A stretch of 64,000 nucleotides of DNA from Glaciecola punicea ACAM 611 (GCF_000252165.1 NZ_BAET01000019.1:1-64000), one strand, 5' to 3'. Counted from the stretch's first letter, positions 27,445-39,426 are shown. The notes: a model not told the origin generated them from the letters alone. Program-made: numbers and translations.

Positions 27445-30400
27445 TTAGAAGCGGTAGTTTACACCTACACGCACTTCCCATAGAGAAGGCGCTCTGGAAA
27501 TAGACTGACCTGGCTTTTCAAAGTTTTTGTAGAAAAAGTTACCATTGCCATCTGTATCAACGTCAACAACTTCGTCGCCTACAAATGAGCCTTGACGAAA
27601 ATCGCCCCAGTCATCGTTTAGCATATTCGTAAAGTTCTCGATAACAATAAATGCGCTAGCTTTATGACCTTCAATAAAACCAGGTAACTGCTGACTTACA
27701 CGAATATCGGCTTTAACCCACCAGTCTGCATTTCGGCTGTTACGCTCAGTCGTTTGACCACGTGCAAAGCCCTCACCGTCAGCCCATGCAAAGAAAGCGG
27801 CTTCATCTGCTGCATCTAAGAATGAAACACCGTCAGAGCCATCACCTGTTGGAATGTAAAGCAGTTGACGACGATCCGGTGAATCAAATGCAAACGCTTC
27901 TTCGATACCGTCTTCACGACGAGGACGGTCTTTGTTGAACACATATGATATTGGCTTGCCATCGCTGGCTTGGCCGAACAGCGTAAAGCGCGTTTCGTAC
28001 CCTGAAACAAACTCAGTTGCGTAACCTAGGCTAAGCGTTGCACGATGCGGTATCTCATAGTCAGACGTTGCAGCACCTGGGTTATTAGCCGCACTTGTGG
28101 CAAAGTTAGAATAGTTAGAAAATGCAACAGAACTTGTCATTGGGTTGGCATCTTCTGACTGGACGTATGAATAGCCTAAGGTTGCATCAATACCGATGTC
28201 CCAAGATTTAGCGACGCTCAATGAAAAGATAGACGATTTACCGTCACCTTGCGCTACGTTACCTAATACAAAATCGCTACCTACTCTTCTGCTAGGATCT
28301 ACTAGCGCATAATCTGGACGACCGCCCAACGTAGTACCCGCACCCACAAGTGTCAGGTTTGGATCGCGATAAATCGCAGAGTCTTGCTTGTCAGTAAATA
28401 TAATATCTGCTGATATAATATAGTCCATAGGCGCAATATACGTTAGGCCCAAGGTATACTTCCACTCTGACGGAATTTCAAAGTCAGGATCAGTTGCAAC
28501 CGTATTTCCATCGCCATTTTCGGTGCTAGTGTTAGCCACTAAATCAACTAGTTCTTGCGGTGCATCAAAGATAGGACGACCTCCACCAGAAAGTGGTATA
28601 TCAAGAATAGAAGTAGTACCACCATCCCATCCGTTTATGTCACGCTCACGCGTGCTGATGTTTGTTACGCCGTCATTTGAGTAAGCGTTCGAAATCCACA
28701 CGTTAGGGTTACCACCTGAGAACAAGCCAACACCACCACGTACTTCTAATACATCACTTACCGCCCAGTTAAACGCAACACGCGGCTGTAGCAAACTTAT
28801 ACCGTCTACGTTGCCTTGGTTACTAAAACCATAACGCTGCGTAAAGTTATTGTTTAAGTTAGGTACATCACCCGACGAATACTCTTCATAGCGCAAACCA
28901 ACTTTAACTTGGATGTCGTCTGTTATATAAAATTCATTTTGTAAGTACAATGACAAAATATCAAAGTTAAATGTAGCGCCCGCATCGGCTGGGTTATTAG
29001 TTCCCGCTGAGTTGTTATAGTAAATACTATTCGCTAATCCGGCTTCAAAATCATCAATACTATTAAATCGGTACTCACCAATGGTGTGCTGCATAAACAA
29101 GTTAAATACGTCTTGCTCTTCATATTCGACACCAGCGGTTATTTTATGGTCGCCAAAGTAGTAGGTACCCGCCAGTTTAAAATCAAACCTTTCCCAGTTT
29201 AGGTCATTTGACTGGCGCGAGTCATCTGGACCAATGAAGACTGTGCCTCCGCCTTCTGTTCTAATTTGCGCTTCACCAAATCCAGATGCAGCATCTATTG
29301 ATACTTGACGGTTATCTAGGTTAGTTTGGCCTAAACGGAATTCAGTAGAAAAGTCGTCTGTCCAGTTTGAGTATACTGTTAAAACGGTTGAATCTAGTTC
29401 AGCGCCCTGCTCATAAAAATGGTTAGACAATGATACACGACCAAAGCCGCCGTCTGACTGGCTTAATGTAAAGCCGTCGTTGTATATGTAAACTAAAGCT
29501 GCACGGTGGTCATCATTGATGTTCCAGTCTAGCTTAAGCAAAATCTTTTCATCGTCAACCGGTGAGCTTGGGGGGGTACCGCCAACATCATAGCCGTATA
29601 CTTCTTGTGCAATGCGCGAAACGTCGCTTATGTCTTGCTCGGTAACTCTGTCCCCGCCAAAGTTGTAGTCGAACAAACGAACGCCTTCTAAAGCTTCGTA
29701 TGCTGCATATATAAACAACTTATCTTTAATAAGAGGTGCGCCTATGTTGAAACCATAGCGCTCTTCGGTATAGTTACCGTTATCACGTTTTTCGCCATCG
29801 GCGGTGTCGCCACGAAATGAATCGCTGGTGTAATCAAAAAACACGCCGCCGGTAATTTCATTGGTACCAGATTTTATAACCGCGTTAATGTTACAGGCTG
29901 TAAAACCACCGTACTCAACATCCATTGGCGCTAGTTCAACCGCGACTTCTTGTACCGCGTCAAACGAAAATGGAGTACGTATAGTCGGGTAGCCGTTACT
30001 GCTTAAGCCGAAGGTATCGTTCAAGCGAACACCGTCTAGCGTTAGGCTGTTAAAACGGGGGCTTGCGCCGCCACAACGGACTGAATCGTTGGCACTTTCG
30101 TCTACGAAGATACGCGGATCGGCACGCACAATATCGTTTATATCACGGTTTATCGCCGGTGCGTTTTGAATGTCATCTAAACTAAACACTGACTGCGGGC
30201 CAGTTGCGCCAAAAACAGACGTGCTTACCGCAGAAGATTTAACCGTAATAACTTCAATTGATGAAGCGTCTTCTAGCTGCAAATCTATATCAAAAGCTTC
30301 ACCAATATTCAAAAACACGCCGTCGATGTTAGCGTCTTGAAACTGATCAGAATCAACGATTACTTGATAGGGTCCACCTACACGCAAGCCGCGCATGGTA

Positions 30401-30612
30401 AATGTACCGGTGTCACTAACCGTTGTTTGACGACTCGTACCAGAGGGTAAATGCACCACTGTTACCAAGGTCCCGGCAGCAGGAGCGCCGGAAGGAGTCG
30501 TTATTGATCCTTCCATAGCTGATGATGTTTCTTGCGCCATAGTGGCGGTTGAAAGACCAACAGACAAGGCAACTGCTATTGCGATTTTGCTTAAATTATT
30601 GTTTGTAAACAT
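27445..30612 (-). CDS. Oar-like TonB-dependent receptor with carboxypeptidase-regulatory-like domain
   Basis: A 1055-aa outer-membrane receptor. The start is placed at the ATG at 30612, which has AGGGA upstream and begins a clear signal peptide cleaved after TMA (residue 26); the open frame extends 19 codons further but spoils this. An N-terminal carboxypeptidase-regulatory-like beta-sandwich (about residues 30-115: GSITTPSGAPAAGTLVTV, GTFTMRGLRVGGPYQVIV) is followed by a plug (DIQNAPAINRDINDIVRADP, SPRFNSLTLDGVRLND) and a large barrel ending VRVGVNYRF. This is the Oar-like group of TonB receptors, linked in other bacteria to protein or peptide substrates. A secreted TonB-C-like protein lies upstream on the same strand. 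Confidence 0.92.
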   Translation of the reverse strand: MFTNNNLSKIAIAVALSVGLSTATMAQETSSAMEGSITTPSGAPAAGTLVTVVHLPSGTSRQTTVSDTGTFTMRGLRVGGPYQVIVDSDQFQDANIDGVFLNIGEAFDIDLQLEDASSIEVITVKSSAVSTSVFGATGPQSVFSLDDIQNAPAINRDINDIVRADPRIFVDESANDSVRCGGASPRFNSLTLDGVRLNDTFGLSSNGYPTIRTPFSFDAVQEVAVELAPMDVEYGGFTACNINAVIKSGTNEITGGVFFDYTSDSFRGDTADGEKRDNGNYTEERYGFNIGAPLIKDKLFIYAAYEALEGVRLFDYNFGGDRVTEQDISDVSRIAQEVYGYDVGGTPPSSPVDDEKILLKLDWNINDDHRAALVYIYNDGFTLSQSDGGFGRVSLSNHFYEQGAELDSTVLTVYSNWTDDFSTEFRLGQTNLDNRQVSIDAASGFGEAQIRTEGGGTVFIGPDDSRQSNDLNWERFDFKLAGTYYFGDHKITAGVEYEEQDVFNLFMQHTIGEYRFNSIDDFEAGLANSIYYNNSAGTNNPADAGATFNFDILSLYLQNEFYITDDIQVKVGLRYEEYSSGDVPNLNNNFTQRYGFSNQGNVDGISLLQPRVAFNWAVSDVLEVRGGVGLFSGGNPNVWISNAYSNDGVTNISTRERDINGWDGGTTSILDIPLSGGGRPIFDAPQELVDLVANTSTENGDGNTVATDPDFEIPSEWKYTLGLTYIAPMDYIISADIIFTDKQDSAIYRDPNLTLVGAGTTLGGRPDYALVDPSRRVGSDFVLGNVAQGDGKSSIFSLSVAKSWDIGIDATLGYSYVQSEDANPMTSSVAFSNYSNFATSAANNPGAATSDYEIPHRATLSLGYATEFVSGYETRFTLFGQASDGKPISYVFNKDRPRREDGIEEAFAFDSPDRRQLLYIPTGDGSDGVSFLDAADEAAFFAWADGEGFARGQTTERNSRNADWWVKADIRVSQQLPGFIEGHKASAFIVIENFTNMLNDDWGDFRQGSFVGDEVVDVDTDGNGNFFYKNFEKPGQSISRAPSLWEVRVGVNYRF

Positions 30613-31123
30613 TGAAGTTTCCCTATGTGTGTTTTGAATAATGCTTAAATTCCCCAGGAGATTGTCCACGGTATCCTTTACAGTTTCATTACAGTTTTGT
30701 CTTTTTTATGTTTTTTGTGTTTTTGTGTTTTCTTATTTTATTTCGCAGCCATCGCTTAAACATATTAGCTCAAGATTTAAAATCAATAGCACGACAAATT
30801 TAGTATAGAGTAAGCTAGCTTTGGTTACAAAATACTTATGTGATTAAAGAACACCCTAAATGTGAATGCATAAGGAATATGGCTAACTGTAGAGGCTATG
30901 TTATTGACTCGGCTACGAATATTGATGTGACTCAAGAAATGATTGTTTTCACCAAAATGTTGAGTAATTATTATAAAAGATAAAATTACGCTGAAAAATA
31001 GTGAAAATTCCCTTAATTTATTTTAGAAGCGTTACTTTTTCTTATTCCAGCTTTGTAATTTATCTATCGTTGACTTTGAGCTTGTGTCGAACGTCTTTTA
31101 CAAGCCATCACGCTACAATTTTT
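30613..31123. other. Intergenic region upstream of the Oar-like receptor
   Basis: About 510 bases, AT-rich, with the receptor promoter near its left end. A frame open from 30840 to 30983 (47 codons from a GTG) lacks a ribosome-binding site. No inverted repeat or RNA gene is seen. Confidence 0.5.
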
Positions 31124-32140
31124 TTATATCGTGTAAAACAACTCAAAACTAGCGCCAAGTTTAGCCATTATAAACAAATCGCAGGTAGGACCATAAGCAT
31201 CAGCAAACAATAGCAAGAGCTTGTTGACATCATCGCCGACTTTTCTAAAGTTTTGGCAGCGTAAATCATATGAATTTAACTCACCCCTTACGGTTTGGAT
31301 GTTAATCTGCTGCGCCATAGAGATCACATGGTGATAAACACCTCCGTCTAAAATTTCTGCCTTTATCGTAATAATTTTCTTACCTGCAGACTTAAGTGCA
31401 ATGCGCGTCAGTAATTCGTTTTGCACGTCTTGGCTTACCTCTACGCCTTCAAACTCGCTCATTGTGGCCACTAGTGTAAGTGCCTTGCCTAATTCGTTGT
31501 AAAATATATAGCTTTCAAACAAGCTGCTCATGCCTGCTGACACTGTTTTGGTCGCCAAGTAGTCTTTAAGTAAAGTAACCACGCGCATTTCACGAGTATA
31601 AAGATTGAACTGCTGCGTGTGAAAATAATACATCGACTTAAGCCAAGCGGTTCTGGCGTGCTCGAATAAATTACGGCTGCCGCGCATGTCTAAGGATTCA
31701 ATTTCTTGGGACGCCTGCTCGAAGTTTTTAGCATTTACTAATGTGAGTATTTTATCATATTTTATTTTGTAGTCTCTAGACACTGCGGTTCTATCTTTTC
31801 CGCCACGAGATTCAAGCAAACGAAAGAAAATTTCAGTGTGACTTGCCACATTTGTACCATCGCTTGTTGCCGGTTTGTATTGAAACGCATTTACGCGCCG
31901 AAAAGCGGCAGCGGTAATTATGTCATCGCCTGATGAATCAACTACTATAATATCTTCAACGCTACCTTTGTCGTTTATGACGTAATTTAGTAAGGCCCAT
32001 CCTTCTTGACCATTGCGCGGATTATAATCAAAATCTTGCTCTGACCCTTGCCCAACTAACGTGGCAGAAACAAAGCTTTGAGCTTGTATTGACGCGCTGA
32101 GTATCAGTAAGAAAATAAATAATGATTTTAAAATTGGCAT
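31124..32140 (-). CDS. Secreted protein with TonB C-terminal-like domain
   Basis: A 338-aa protein. The start is set at the ATG at 32140, with AAGGA 8 bases upstream, which begins a signal peptide (KSLFIFLLILSASIQAQS); the open frame runs 48 codons further but that part is not protein-like. Residues about 22-115 follow the TonB C-terminal pattern (NYVINDKGSVEDIIVVDSSG, AAAFRRVNAFQYKPA, IFFRL). The remaining 220 residues are helical and match nothing I know. It lacks the membrane anchor and proline-rich span of a working TonB, so it is more likely a periplasmic protein that borrows the fold. It lies upstream of an Oar-like receptor, but a 511-base gap argues against one transcript. Confidence 0.7.
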   Translation of the reverse strand: MPILKSLFIFLLILSASIQAQSFVSATLVGQGSEQDFDYNPRNGQEGWALLNYVINDKGSVEDIIVVDSSGDDIITAAAFRRVNAFQYKPATSDGTNVASHTEIFFRLLESRGGKDRTAVSRDYKIKYDKILTLVNAKNFEQASQEIESLDMRGSRNLFEHARTAWLKSMYYFHTQQFNLYTREMRVVTLLKDYLATKTVSAGMSSLFESYIFYNELGKALTLVATMSEFEGVEVSQDVQNELLTRIALKSAGKKIITIKAEILDGGVYHHVISMAQQINIQTVRGELNSYDLRCQNFRKVGDDVNKLLLLFADAYGPTCDLFIMAKLGASFELFYTI

Positions 32141-32356
32141 GCCGCATTCCTTGATAGCCAAATGGCACTGATAATAAGAGCTCGATATTACGAACAATGA
32201 GATTGAGTGTAAACCTTTTTTGTTGTGTAAAAAAACATGATTAGCCAATCGTATAATACGATTAAGGCAATCTATTTTACTCACTTTTAACTATTAGAAA
32301 CTTCTATACACTCGTCTCCATTGAACCAAGGCTTCGTGCCGCCACCAGGCATTTAG

Positions 32357-34600
<2,244 letters not shown>

Positions 34601-34629
34601 GCCCTAATAGGCTATCTTAGAAAAAACAG

Positions 34630-34664
34630 CGAGCCTAATCATATTTGACCAGGCTCGTTTTTTT
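34630..34664 (+). terminator. Terminator of katG
   Basis: A 7-bp stem CGAGCCT / AGGCTCG (34630-34636, 34651-34657), 14-base loop, then eight T. Confidence 0.85.
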
Positions 34665-34867
34665 TGCCAGTTTCGCTGGCCAAAGCACCGCGTGCTAGTA
34701 ATTGATGACATGGGTCAGTAGACCATCAAAAATGATGCGCTAAGTCTGCCAACCGCCCTTATAAAACCACTTTTTTTTGGGCGCAAAAAAAGCAATCCTT
34801 GAAACTTACCTTTTTTATGCACAGATAAGGTGTCGGCTATTTTGAATAGTGTAAGCAAGACACTGTT

Positions 34868-35212
34868 TTAATGAGTAAGCGGATCTGAGCCCGACTTATC
34901 TGGGTTGTAGTTTTCATAACGAGCGGCCTTATAAAACATTATAAGCGCCGCCACTACTGTAACTTGTACAAACAACGACACCATAAAGAAGGCGGCACCA
35001 AGGCCAATGCTGCTCGACACAAACATCACCCCAACATGACTAAAAAATGCAATAAAGGTAACCGCAAAAAGTACATAAAGCTCTTCTAGCTTGACTATAT
35101 TCTTGCCAGCGTGAAGTAACTTAGCATATACTAAATAATAAAAAAGCGCGGGTAAAAACGAAAGAATGCCGCTAGATATTGCCAATGTCTTTAGTGTGCT
35201 TTTTCTGTTCAT
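34868..35212 (-). CDS. Small four-helix membrane protein of unknown function
   Basis: A 114-aa protein with four predicted hydrophobic segments (about residues 8-30, 43-60, 62-82 and 80-97) and a polar C-terminal tail (ENYNPDKSGSDPLTH). No family is recognised. It has its own start at 35212 and stands between katG and an RNA methyltransferase with no clear operon partner. Confidence 0.7.
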   Translation of the reverse strand: MNRKSTLKTLAISSGILSFLPALFYYLVYAKLLHAGKNIVKLEELYVLFAVTFIAFFSHVGVMFVSSSIGLGAAFFMVSLFVQVTVVAALIMFYKAARYENYNPDKSGSDPLTH

Positions 35213-35341
35213 GGTAATTTTCCGAAATTTAAGAAGTGTGACGCAATGGTATCATTTTACGCTACATACAATAAATTGAAACTCGTAATATACTGCAGGA
35301 TTAGCAGTTTAAAATTGCTAGCATCACAACAGTGCACAATG

Positions 35342-36088
35342 TCACGACAAAGACAGCTGATAAACACATATATTCACCGCGCTAGCAAGGTTAAGAGAAT
35401 CCACATTAGCAGTGCCTGGTATTGTAAAGGCATCAGCATTGCATTGCGCTAACGCGTGAAGCGGAACACCGCGCCCTTCGTTACCAAACAAATAGCAGTC
35501 GTAGTTTGCAAAAACGGCCGCGCTTATTTTTTTGCCCTGCATATCTAAATAAGCAAACGTAGTAAAGCGAGCTTGTAAATCATTAAGCGAAACATCAAGC
35601 TCAATAGGCACATGAAAAATAGCGCCCATGCTAGCTCGCACTACCTTTGGGTTAAACGGATCGACACTGTCGGGGCTAAGCAGTAAGCGAAAATTGCCAA
35701 ACCAGGCTAAGCTTCTTAAAATTGTGCCTAAATTGCCAGGATCTTGAATTTCGTGCAAATAAATACAGCGCTCATCTTGTTTGATAGCCGTTTTTTTATT
35801 ACTTAATGCTGGTAAACGCACGCATGCAACGATCCCCTGCGGTGTTTTGGTGTCACTAATGTGGCTCATTTGTTTTTGATTAATGACAGATATACTGAAG
35901 CCTGCGTTTAAAGCATTCGCCCACGGCTCATGCTCTTGGGTAACGAAAAGCTTTATTGGTGTAGCGATAGCGCCTTTTTTTAATGCGTTTTGTAGTTCAA
36001 GAACAAGATGTTCGCCTTCTACAAGGTAGCAACCTAACTGCGTACGGTATTTTTTTTGGTGCAGCTTTTTAACATCGTCCAGTTTCAT
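35342..36088 (-). CDS. TrmH/SpoU-family RNA 2'-O-methyltransferase
   Basis: A 248-aa SPOUT-class RNA methyltransferase. The N-terminal RNA-binding part (HQKKYRTQLGCYLVEGEHLV) resembles RlmB/TsnR-type enzymes. The SPOUT knot motifs are complete: HEIQDPGNLGTILRSLAWFG, NPKVVRASMGAIFHVP, LFGNEGRGVP and NVDSLNLASAVNICVYQ. S-adenosylmethionine is the methyl donor, and rRNA is the likely target; the exact site cannot be told from sequence. It is divergent from rlmE. Confidence 0.9.
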   Translation of the reverse strand: MKLDDVKKLHQKKYRTQLGCYLVEGEHLVLELQNALKKGAIATPIKLFVTQEHEPWANALNAGFSISVINQKQMSHISDTKTPQGIVACVRLPALSNKKTAIKQDERCIYLHEIQDPGNLGTILRSLAWFGNFRLLLSPDSVDPFNPKVVRASMGAIFHVPIELDVSLNDLQARFTTFAYLDMQGKKISAAVFANYDCYLFGNEGRGVPLHALAQCNADAFTIPGTANVDSLNLASAVNICVYQLSLS

Positions 36089-36337
36089 ATACTTTTGCCT
36101 TCACCTCTTTTTTGCACCCATTGTGTGTGCAGAATTAGCTTATTAGCGCCTATCACGTCGTGTCCTATTAATAATTTAGCACATCTAAAACCTTCAGATC
36201 TTTATCGCAATATCGTAGCACTTAGCCGAGATCAAGTCAGGTATAAAACTAAATACAGAACAAAAAAGCAGGTTCAATAGCACTACTGGCGCGCATAAAC
36301 GCTTTATATAAACTGAGAATAAAGAAACAATCAAAGT

Positions 36338-36363
36338 CTTATTGAATTTGCAAATTCAATAAG
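36338..36363. repeat. Perfect 26-bp palindrome upstream of rlmE
   Basis: Two 13-bp arms meet without a spacer at 36350/36351 (arm CTTATTGAATTTG). It is 49 bases before the rlmE start at 36413 and in the intergenic region of two divergent RNA methyltransferase genes. It could be an operator for a dimeric repressor, or a hairpin in the rlmE leader. Confidence 0.75.
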
Positions 36364-36412
36364 CGGCCCTACAATGAGGTACGTTTTAAATACTACGAAG
36401 CTAATGCACTTT

Positions 36413-37033
36413 ATGGCGCGATCAAAAACTAGCAAAAAATGGCTCGACGAACACGTTAACGACCCCTATGTTAAAAAAGCAAAAGCCGACGGTTATCGTT
36501 CACGCGCCAGCTATAAACTTATTGAGCTTAATGAAAAAGATAAGCTCTTTAGGCCCGGTAATATTGTTATGGATTTAGGCTCGGCGCCTGGAGGATGGTC
36601 GCAAATTGTGGCGCCCTTGGTAGGTGAAAGGGGCGGCGTTATTGCCTCTGACATTCTGCATATGGATTCAATAATAGGCGTAACATTCATTCAAGGTGAC
36701 TTTACTGACGAGGCCGTTTACGCACAGATTCTAAGCACTTTAAACGGCCAAAAGGCCGATGTGGTGATGTCTGACATGTCACCTAACCTCAGCGGGGTAG
36801 CTACCACCGACCAGTATTCGTCAATATACCTTGTAGAGCTAGCGCTCGATATGGCCAGAAACGTATTAACACCCGGTGGCAGCTTCTGCGCCAAAGTGTT
36901 TCAAGGTGTGGGCTATGAGGAATACGTAAAAGACGTACGCACGTCTTTTGACAAAGTCGTTGTGCGCAAGCCTGCTGCGTCAAGACCAAGGTCTCGCGAA
37001 GTTTATATTGTGGGTAAAGGCTTTAAAAGGTAA
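36413..37033 (+). CDS. rlmE: 23S rRNA (uridine-2552) 2'-O-methyltransferase
   Basis: The FtsJ/RrmJ enzyme that methylates U2552 of 23S rRNA late in ribosome assembly. The 206-aa protein has the catalytic Lys-Asp-Lys-Glu set: SYKLIEL (Lys35), [17 protein letters not shown] and SREVYIVG, and the SAM-binding [11 protein letters not shown]. The start is set at the ATG at 36413, which gives the family N-terminus; the open frame begins 13 codons upstream at 36374 and neither has a clear ribosome-binding site. In many gammaproteobacteria ftsH follows this gene, but not here. Confidence 0.96.
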   Translation: MARSKTSKKWLDEHVNDPYVKKAKADGYRSRASYKLIELNEKDKLFRPGNIVMDLGSAPGGWSQIVAPLVGERGGVIASDILHMDSIIGVTFIQGDFTDEAVYAQILSTLNGQKADVVMSDMSPNLSGVATTDQYSSIYLVELALDMARNVLTPGGSFCAKVFQGVGYEEYVKDVRTSFDKVVVRKPAASRPRSREVYIVGKGFKR

Positions 37034-37057
37034 AGCAAGGTAAAGCAAGGTAAAAGA
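37028..37057. repeat. 10-bp tandem repeat across the rlmE stop codon
   Basis: AGGTAAAGCA occurs at 37028 and 37038 and again in altered form at 37048. The first copy contains the rlmE stop codon TAA (37031-37033). Confidence 0.8.
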
Positions 37058-37072
37058 ATGTGAAGTGGTCAC

Positions 37073-37107
37073 AAGGTAATGGGTTCAGATCCCCTTTACC
37101 TTTTTTT
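37073..37107 (+). terminator. Terminator of rlmE with tRNA T-arm-like sequence
   Basis: AAGGTAA (37073-37079) pairs with TTACCTT (37096-37102) and GGG with CCC around a loop TTCAGAT, followed by a T run to 37107. The hairpin therefore works as a terminator, but its inner part looks like a tRNA T-arm (GGGTTCAGATCCC). Confidence 0.7.
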
Positions 37108-37114
37108 AAGCCCT

Positions 37115-37438
37115 TTACTTTTCCAGCAGCGGCAATTTACCTACCACAGTATTCCATTCATCGGCATCGTCTGGCGCGTCTTTTATCTCAGTAATATTTG
37201 GCCACTGCTGACACAATTGCGCATTAATGTCCAAAAACGCCTCTTGATCGTCAGGAAGCTCAGTGTCTTGATAAATTGCATCCACCGGGCATTCGGGTAC
37301 GCATAGGGCGCAGTCGATGCAGATAACAGGATCGATCACTAAAAAGTTAGGGCCTTCAAAGAAAGCGTCTACTGGGCACACGGCAACGCAGTCGGTGTAT
37401 TTGCATTTAATGCAGCTGTCGGTTACTACAAAGGTCAT
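37115..37438 (-). CDS. fdxA: Seven-iron ferredoxin
   Basis: A 107-aa FdxA-type ferredoxin, a cytoplasmic electron carrier holding one [3Fe-4S] and one [4Fe-4S] cluster. Cysteine patterns are in [18 protein letters not shown] (residues about 9-26) and [17 protein letters not shown] (residues about 40-56). The C-terminal extension ([17 protein letters not shown]) is typical of the family. It converges on rlmE across its terminator. Its redox partner may be the Fpr reductase at 52902, but that is only inference. Confidence 0.96.
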   Translation of the reverse strand: MTFVVTDSCIKCKYTDCVAVCPVDAFFEGPNFLVIDPVICIDCALCVPECPVDAIYQDTELPDDQEAFLDINAQLCQQWPNITEIKDAPDDADEWNTVVGKLPLLEK

Positions 37439-37680
37439 ATTGGCTAATCATCAAAGGTTAGAGGGAATGAATGGTTAAAAATGAACATGTAAATGTAAAG
37501 AAGCCAAAATGAGGAGAATTTCCTCGCTCGACCACGATATAATAAAGTAGCGCACTCAAAACACAAGTTTCTTTGTTAATGGCTTGGCAGTCACACTAGG
37601 CTATCTAAAAAAGACGAAGTGATTTAAAATACTGCTCACCTACAGACAGGCTGTTAGGCGACTTTAAGAGTAAGTACACT

Positions 37681-39291
37681 ATGCTGCGGTTAACTGACAT
37701 TAAACTCCCCCTTGATCACGATGAACATGCAATTGAGCAAGCTATTTTAGGCAAACTTAATATTAGCAAAAGCCAGTTGCTGTCATTTGATATGTTCAAG
37801 CGCGGGTATGATGCACGCAATAACCGCAACATTATGCTAATTTACACGCTCGACATTGAGGTAACAGACCAAGAGAACTTGCTTGCTGAGTTTACTAACG
37901 ATCCACACGTGCGCCTTACCCCAGACATGAGCTACAAATTTGTCGCTCAAGCACCCGCGCAACTTAGCCATCGCCCGGTGGTGGTTGGCCTTGGCCCATG
38001 TGGCTTATTTGCGGCGCTAATTTTAGCACAAATGGGTTTTAAGCCTATTATAATAGAGCGCGGCAAAGAAGTACGCGAACGCACTAAAGACACATTTGGC
38101 TTTTGGCGTAAGCAAGCGCTTAATCCTGAGTCGAACGTGCAGTTTGGCGAAGGCGGCGCCGGCACCTTTTCCGACGGTAAACTTTACAGCCAAGTAAAAG
38201 ACCGCAAACACTACGGCCGCAAAGTACTGCACGAATTTGTGGCGGCAGGCGCGCCCGCAGAAATAATGTATGTCAGCAAACCCCATATTGGCACCTTCAA
38301 ACTGGTCAATATGGTCGAAAAAATGCGCAAAGAAATAATAGCTTTAGGCGGCGAGTTTCGCTTCAGCACAAAGGTTGAAAAATTAGATTTAAACGAAGAT
38401 AAGGAAATTCAAGGCCTACACTTATCTGGCGGCAACTACCTAGCCTGCAGGCACGTTATTTTAGCCATTGGCCACAGCGCGCGCGATACCTTCACCGCAC
38501 TTTACGAGCAGGGCGTGTATATAGAAGCTAAGCCTTTTTCAGTAGGCTTTCGCATTGAACACGAACAAAGCATGATAGATGAGAGTCGCTTTGGCGATAA
38601 CGCGGGCAACCCCATTTTGGGCGCTGCCGACTATAAGCTAGTTCACCACTGCAAAAATGGCCGCACGGTCTATAGTTTTTGCATGTGCCCCGGCGGCACC
38701 GTTGTCGCCGCAGCGTCTGAGCCCGGCAGAGTGGTCACCAACGGCATGAGCCAATATTCACGACACGAACGAAACGCCAACAGCGCTATTGTAGTAGGCA
38801 TTACCCCTGAAGAAGATTACCCCGGCAATCCTTTAGCGGGAATTGAACTACAGCGCAGTCTAGAAGAGCTGGCCTTTAGTGCAGGCGGCGAAAACTACCA
38901 CGCGCCCGCCCAGCTAATTGGTGATTTTTTGGCAGGCAAAGCAAGCGCCGAAATTGGTGGCGTTAAACCATCTTATACGCCGGGTATTACGCTGGGCGAT
39001 TTAAGCAAAGTGGTGCCAGATTACGTGACCAAAGCTATTCGCGAGGCCATTCCTGCTTTTGAACGCCAGGTTAAGGGCTTTGCAAAAGCAGACGGTTTAT
39101 TAACGGGCGTTGAAACCCGCACCTCATCTCCTATTTGCATTAAACGCGACGCCAACTATCAAAGTGTAAATATTAAAGGCCTATATCCTGCAGGCGAAGG
39201 CGCCGGCTATGCGGGCGGTATTTGGTCGGCGGGTATAGACGGCATTCGCGTTGCCGAGGCCGTAGCACTAGATTATATGAGCACGCATTAA
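37681..39291 (+). CDS. FAD-dependent dehydrogenase (COG2509 type)
   Basis: A 536-aa NAD(P)/FAD-dependent oxidoreductase family member. The N-terminal extension of about 95 residues is followed by a Rossmann FAD-binding motif (VVVGLGPCGLFAALILAQMG). Further family segments are NVQFGEGGAGTFSDGKLYS and the C-terminal FAD segment GLYPAGEGAGYAGGIWSAG. The protein belongs to a widespread uncharacterised dehydrogenase family, so its substrate is unknown. It stands alone, with no obvious operon partner. Confidence 0.88.
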   Translation: MLRLTDIKLPLDHDEHAIEQAILGKLNISKSQLLSFDMFKRGYDARNNRNIMLIYTLDIEVTDQENLLAEFTNDPHVRLTPDMSYKFVAQAPAQLSHRPVVVGLGPCGLFAALILAQMGFKPIIIERGKEVRERTKDTFGFWRKQALNPESNVQFGEGGAGTFSDGKLYSQVKDRKHYGRKVLHEFVAAGAPAEIMYVSKPHIGTFKLVNMVEKMRKEIIALGGEFRFSTKVEKLDLNEDKEIQGLHLSGGNYLACRHVILAIGHSARDTFTALYEQGVYIEAKPFSVGFRIEHEQSMIDESRFGDNAGNPILGAADYKLVHHCKNGRTVYSFCMCPGGTVVAAASEPGRVVTNGMSQYSRHERNANSAIVVGITPEEDYPGNPLAGIELQRSLEELAFSAGGENYHAPAQLIGDFLAGKASAEIGGVKPSYTPGITLGDLSKVVPDYVTKAIREAIPAFERQVKGFAKADGLLTGVETRTSSPICIKRDANYQSVNIKGLYPAGEGAGYAGGIWSAGIDGIRVAEAVALDYMSTH

Positions 39292-39426
39292 TCGATGATG
39301 CGTTAGTGCGCTAGTGCTAACATTAATTTAACTAAACATCTTTGCTCACGGCTGTTAAGATAAGGCCTGATTATTCAAGCGCAAATTACCTTTTTTTATT
39401 ACTACTGATTCGTTTTTAGGTTGTCC

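Noticed and set aside
30613-30669. Longer start of the Oar-like receptor
   Set aside because: The extra 19 residues hide the signal peptide, and the ribosome-binding site fits the ATG at 30612.
30840-30983. 47-codon GTG-started frame
   Set aside because: No ribosome-binding site, no family match, and this length is common by chance in AT-rich gaps.
32141-32284. Longer start of the TonB-C-like protein
   Set aside because: The first 48 residues are not signal-like; AAGGA and a clean signal peptide mark the ATG at 32140.
37028-37101. Functional tRNA gene after rlmE
   Set aside because: The acceptor pairs and a T-arm is present, but there is no proper D-arm, no U33 anticodon loop and no normal A58; reported only as tRNA-like.
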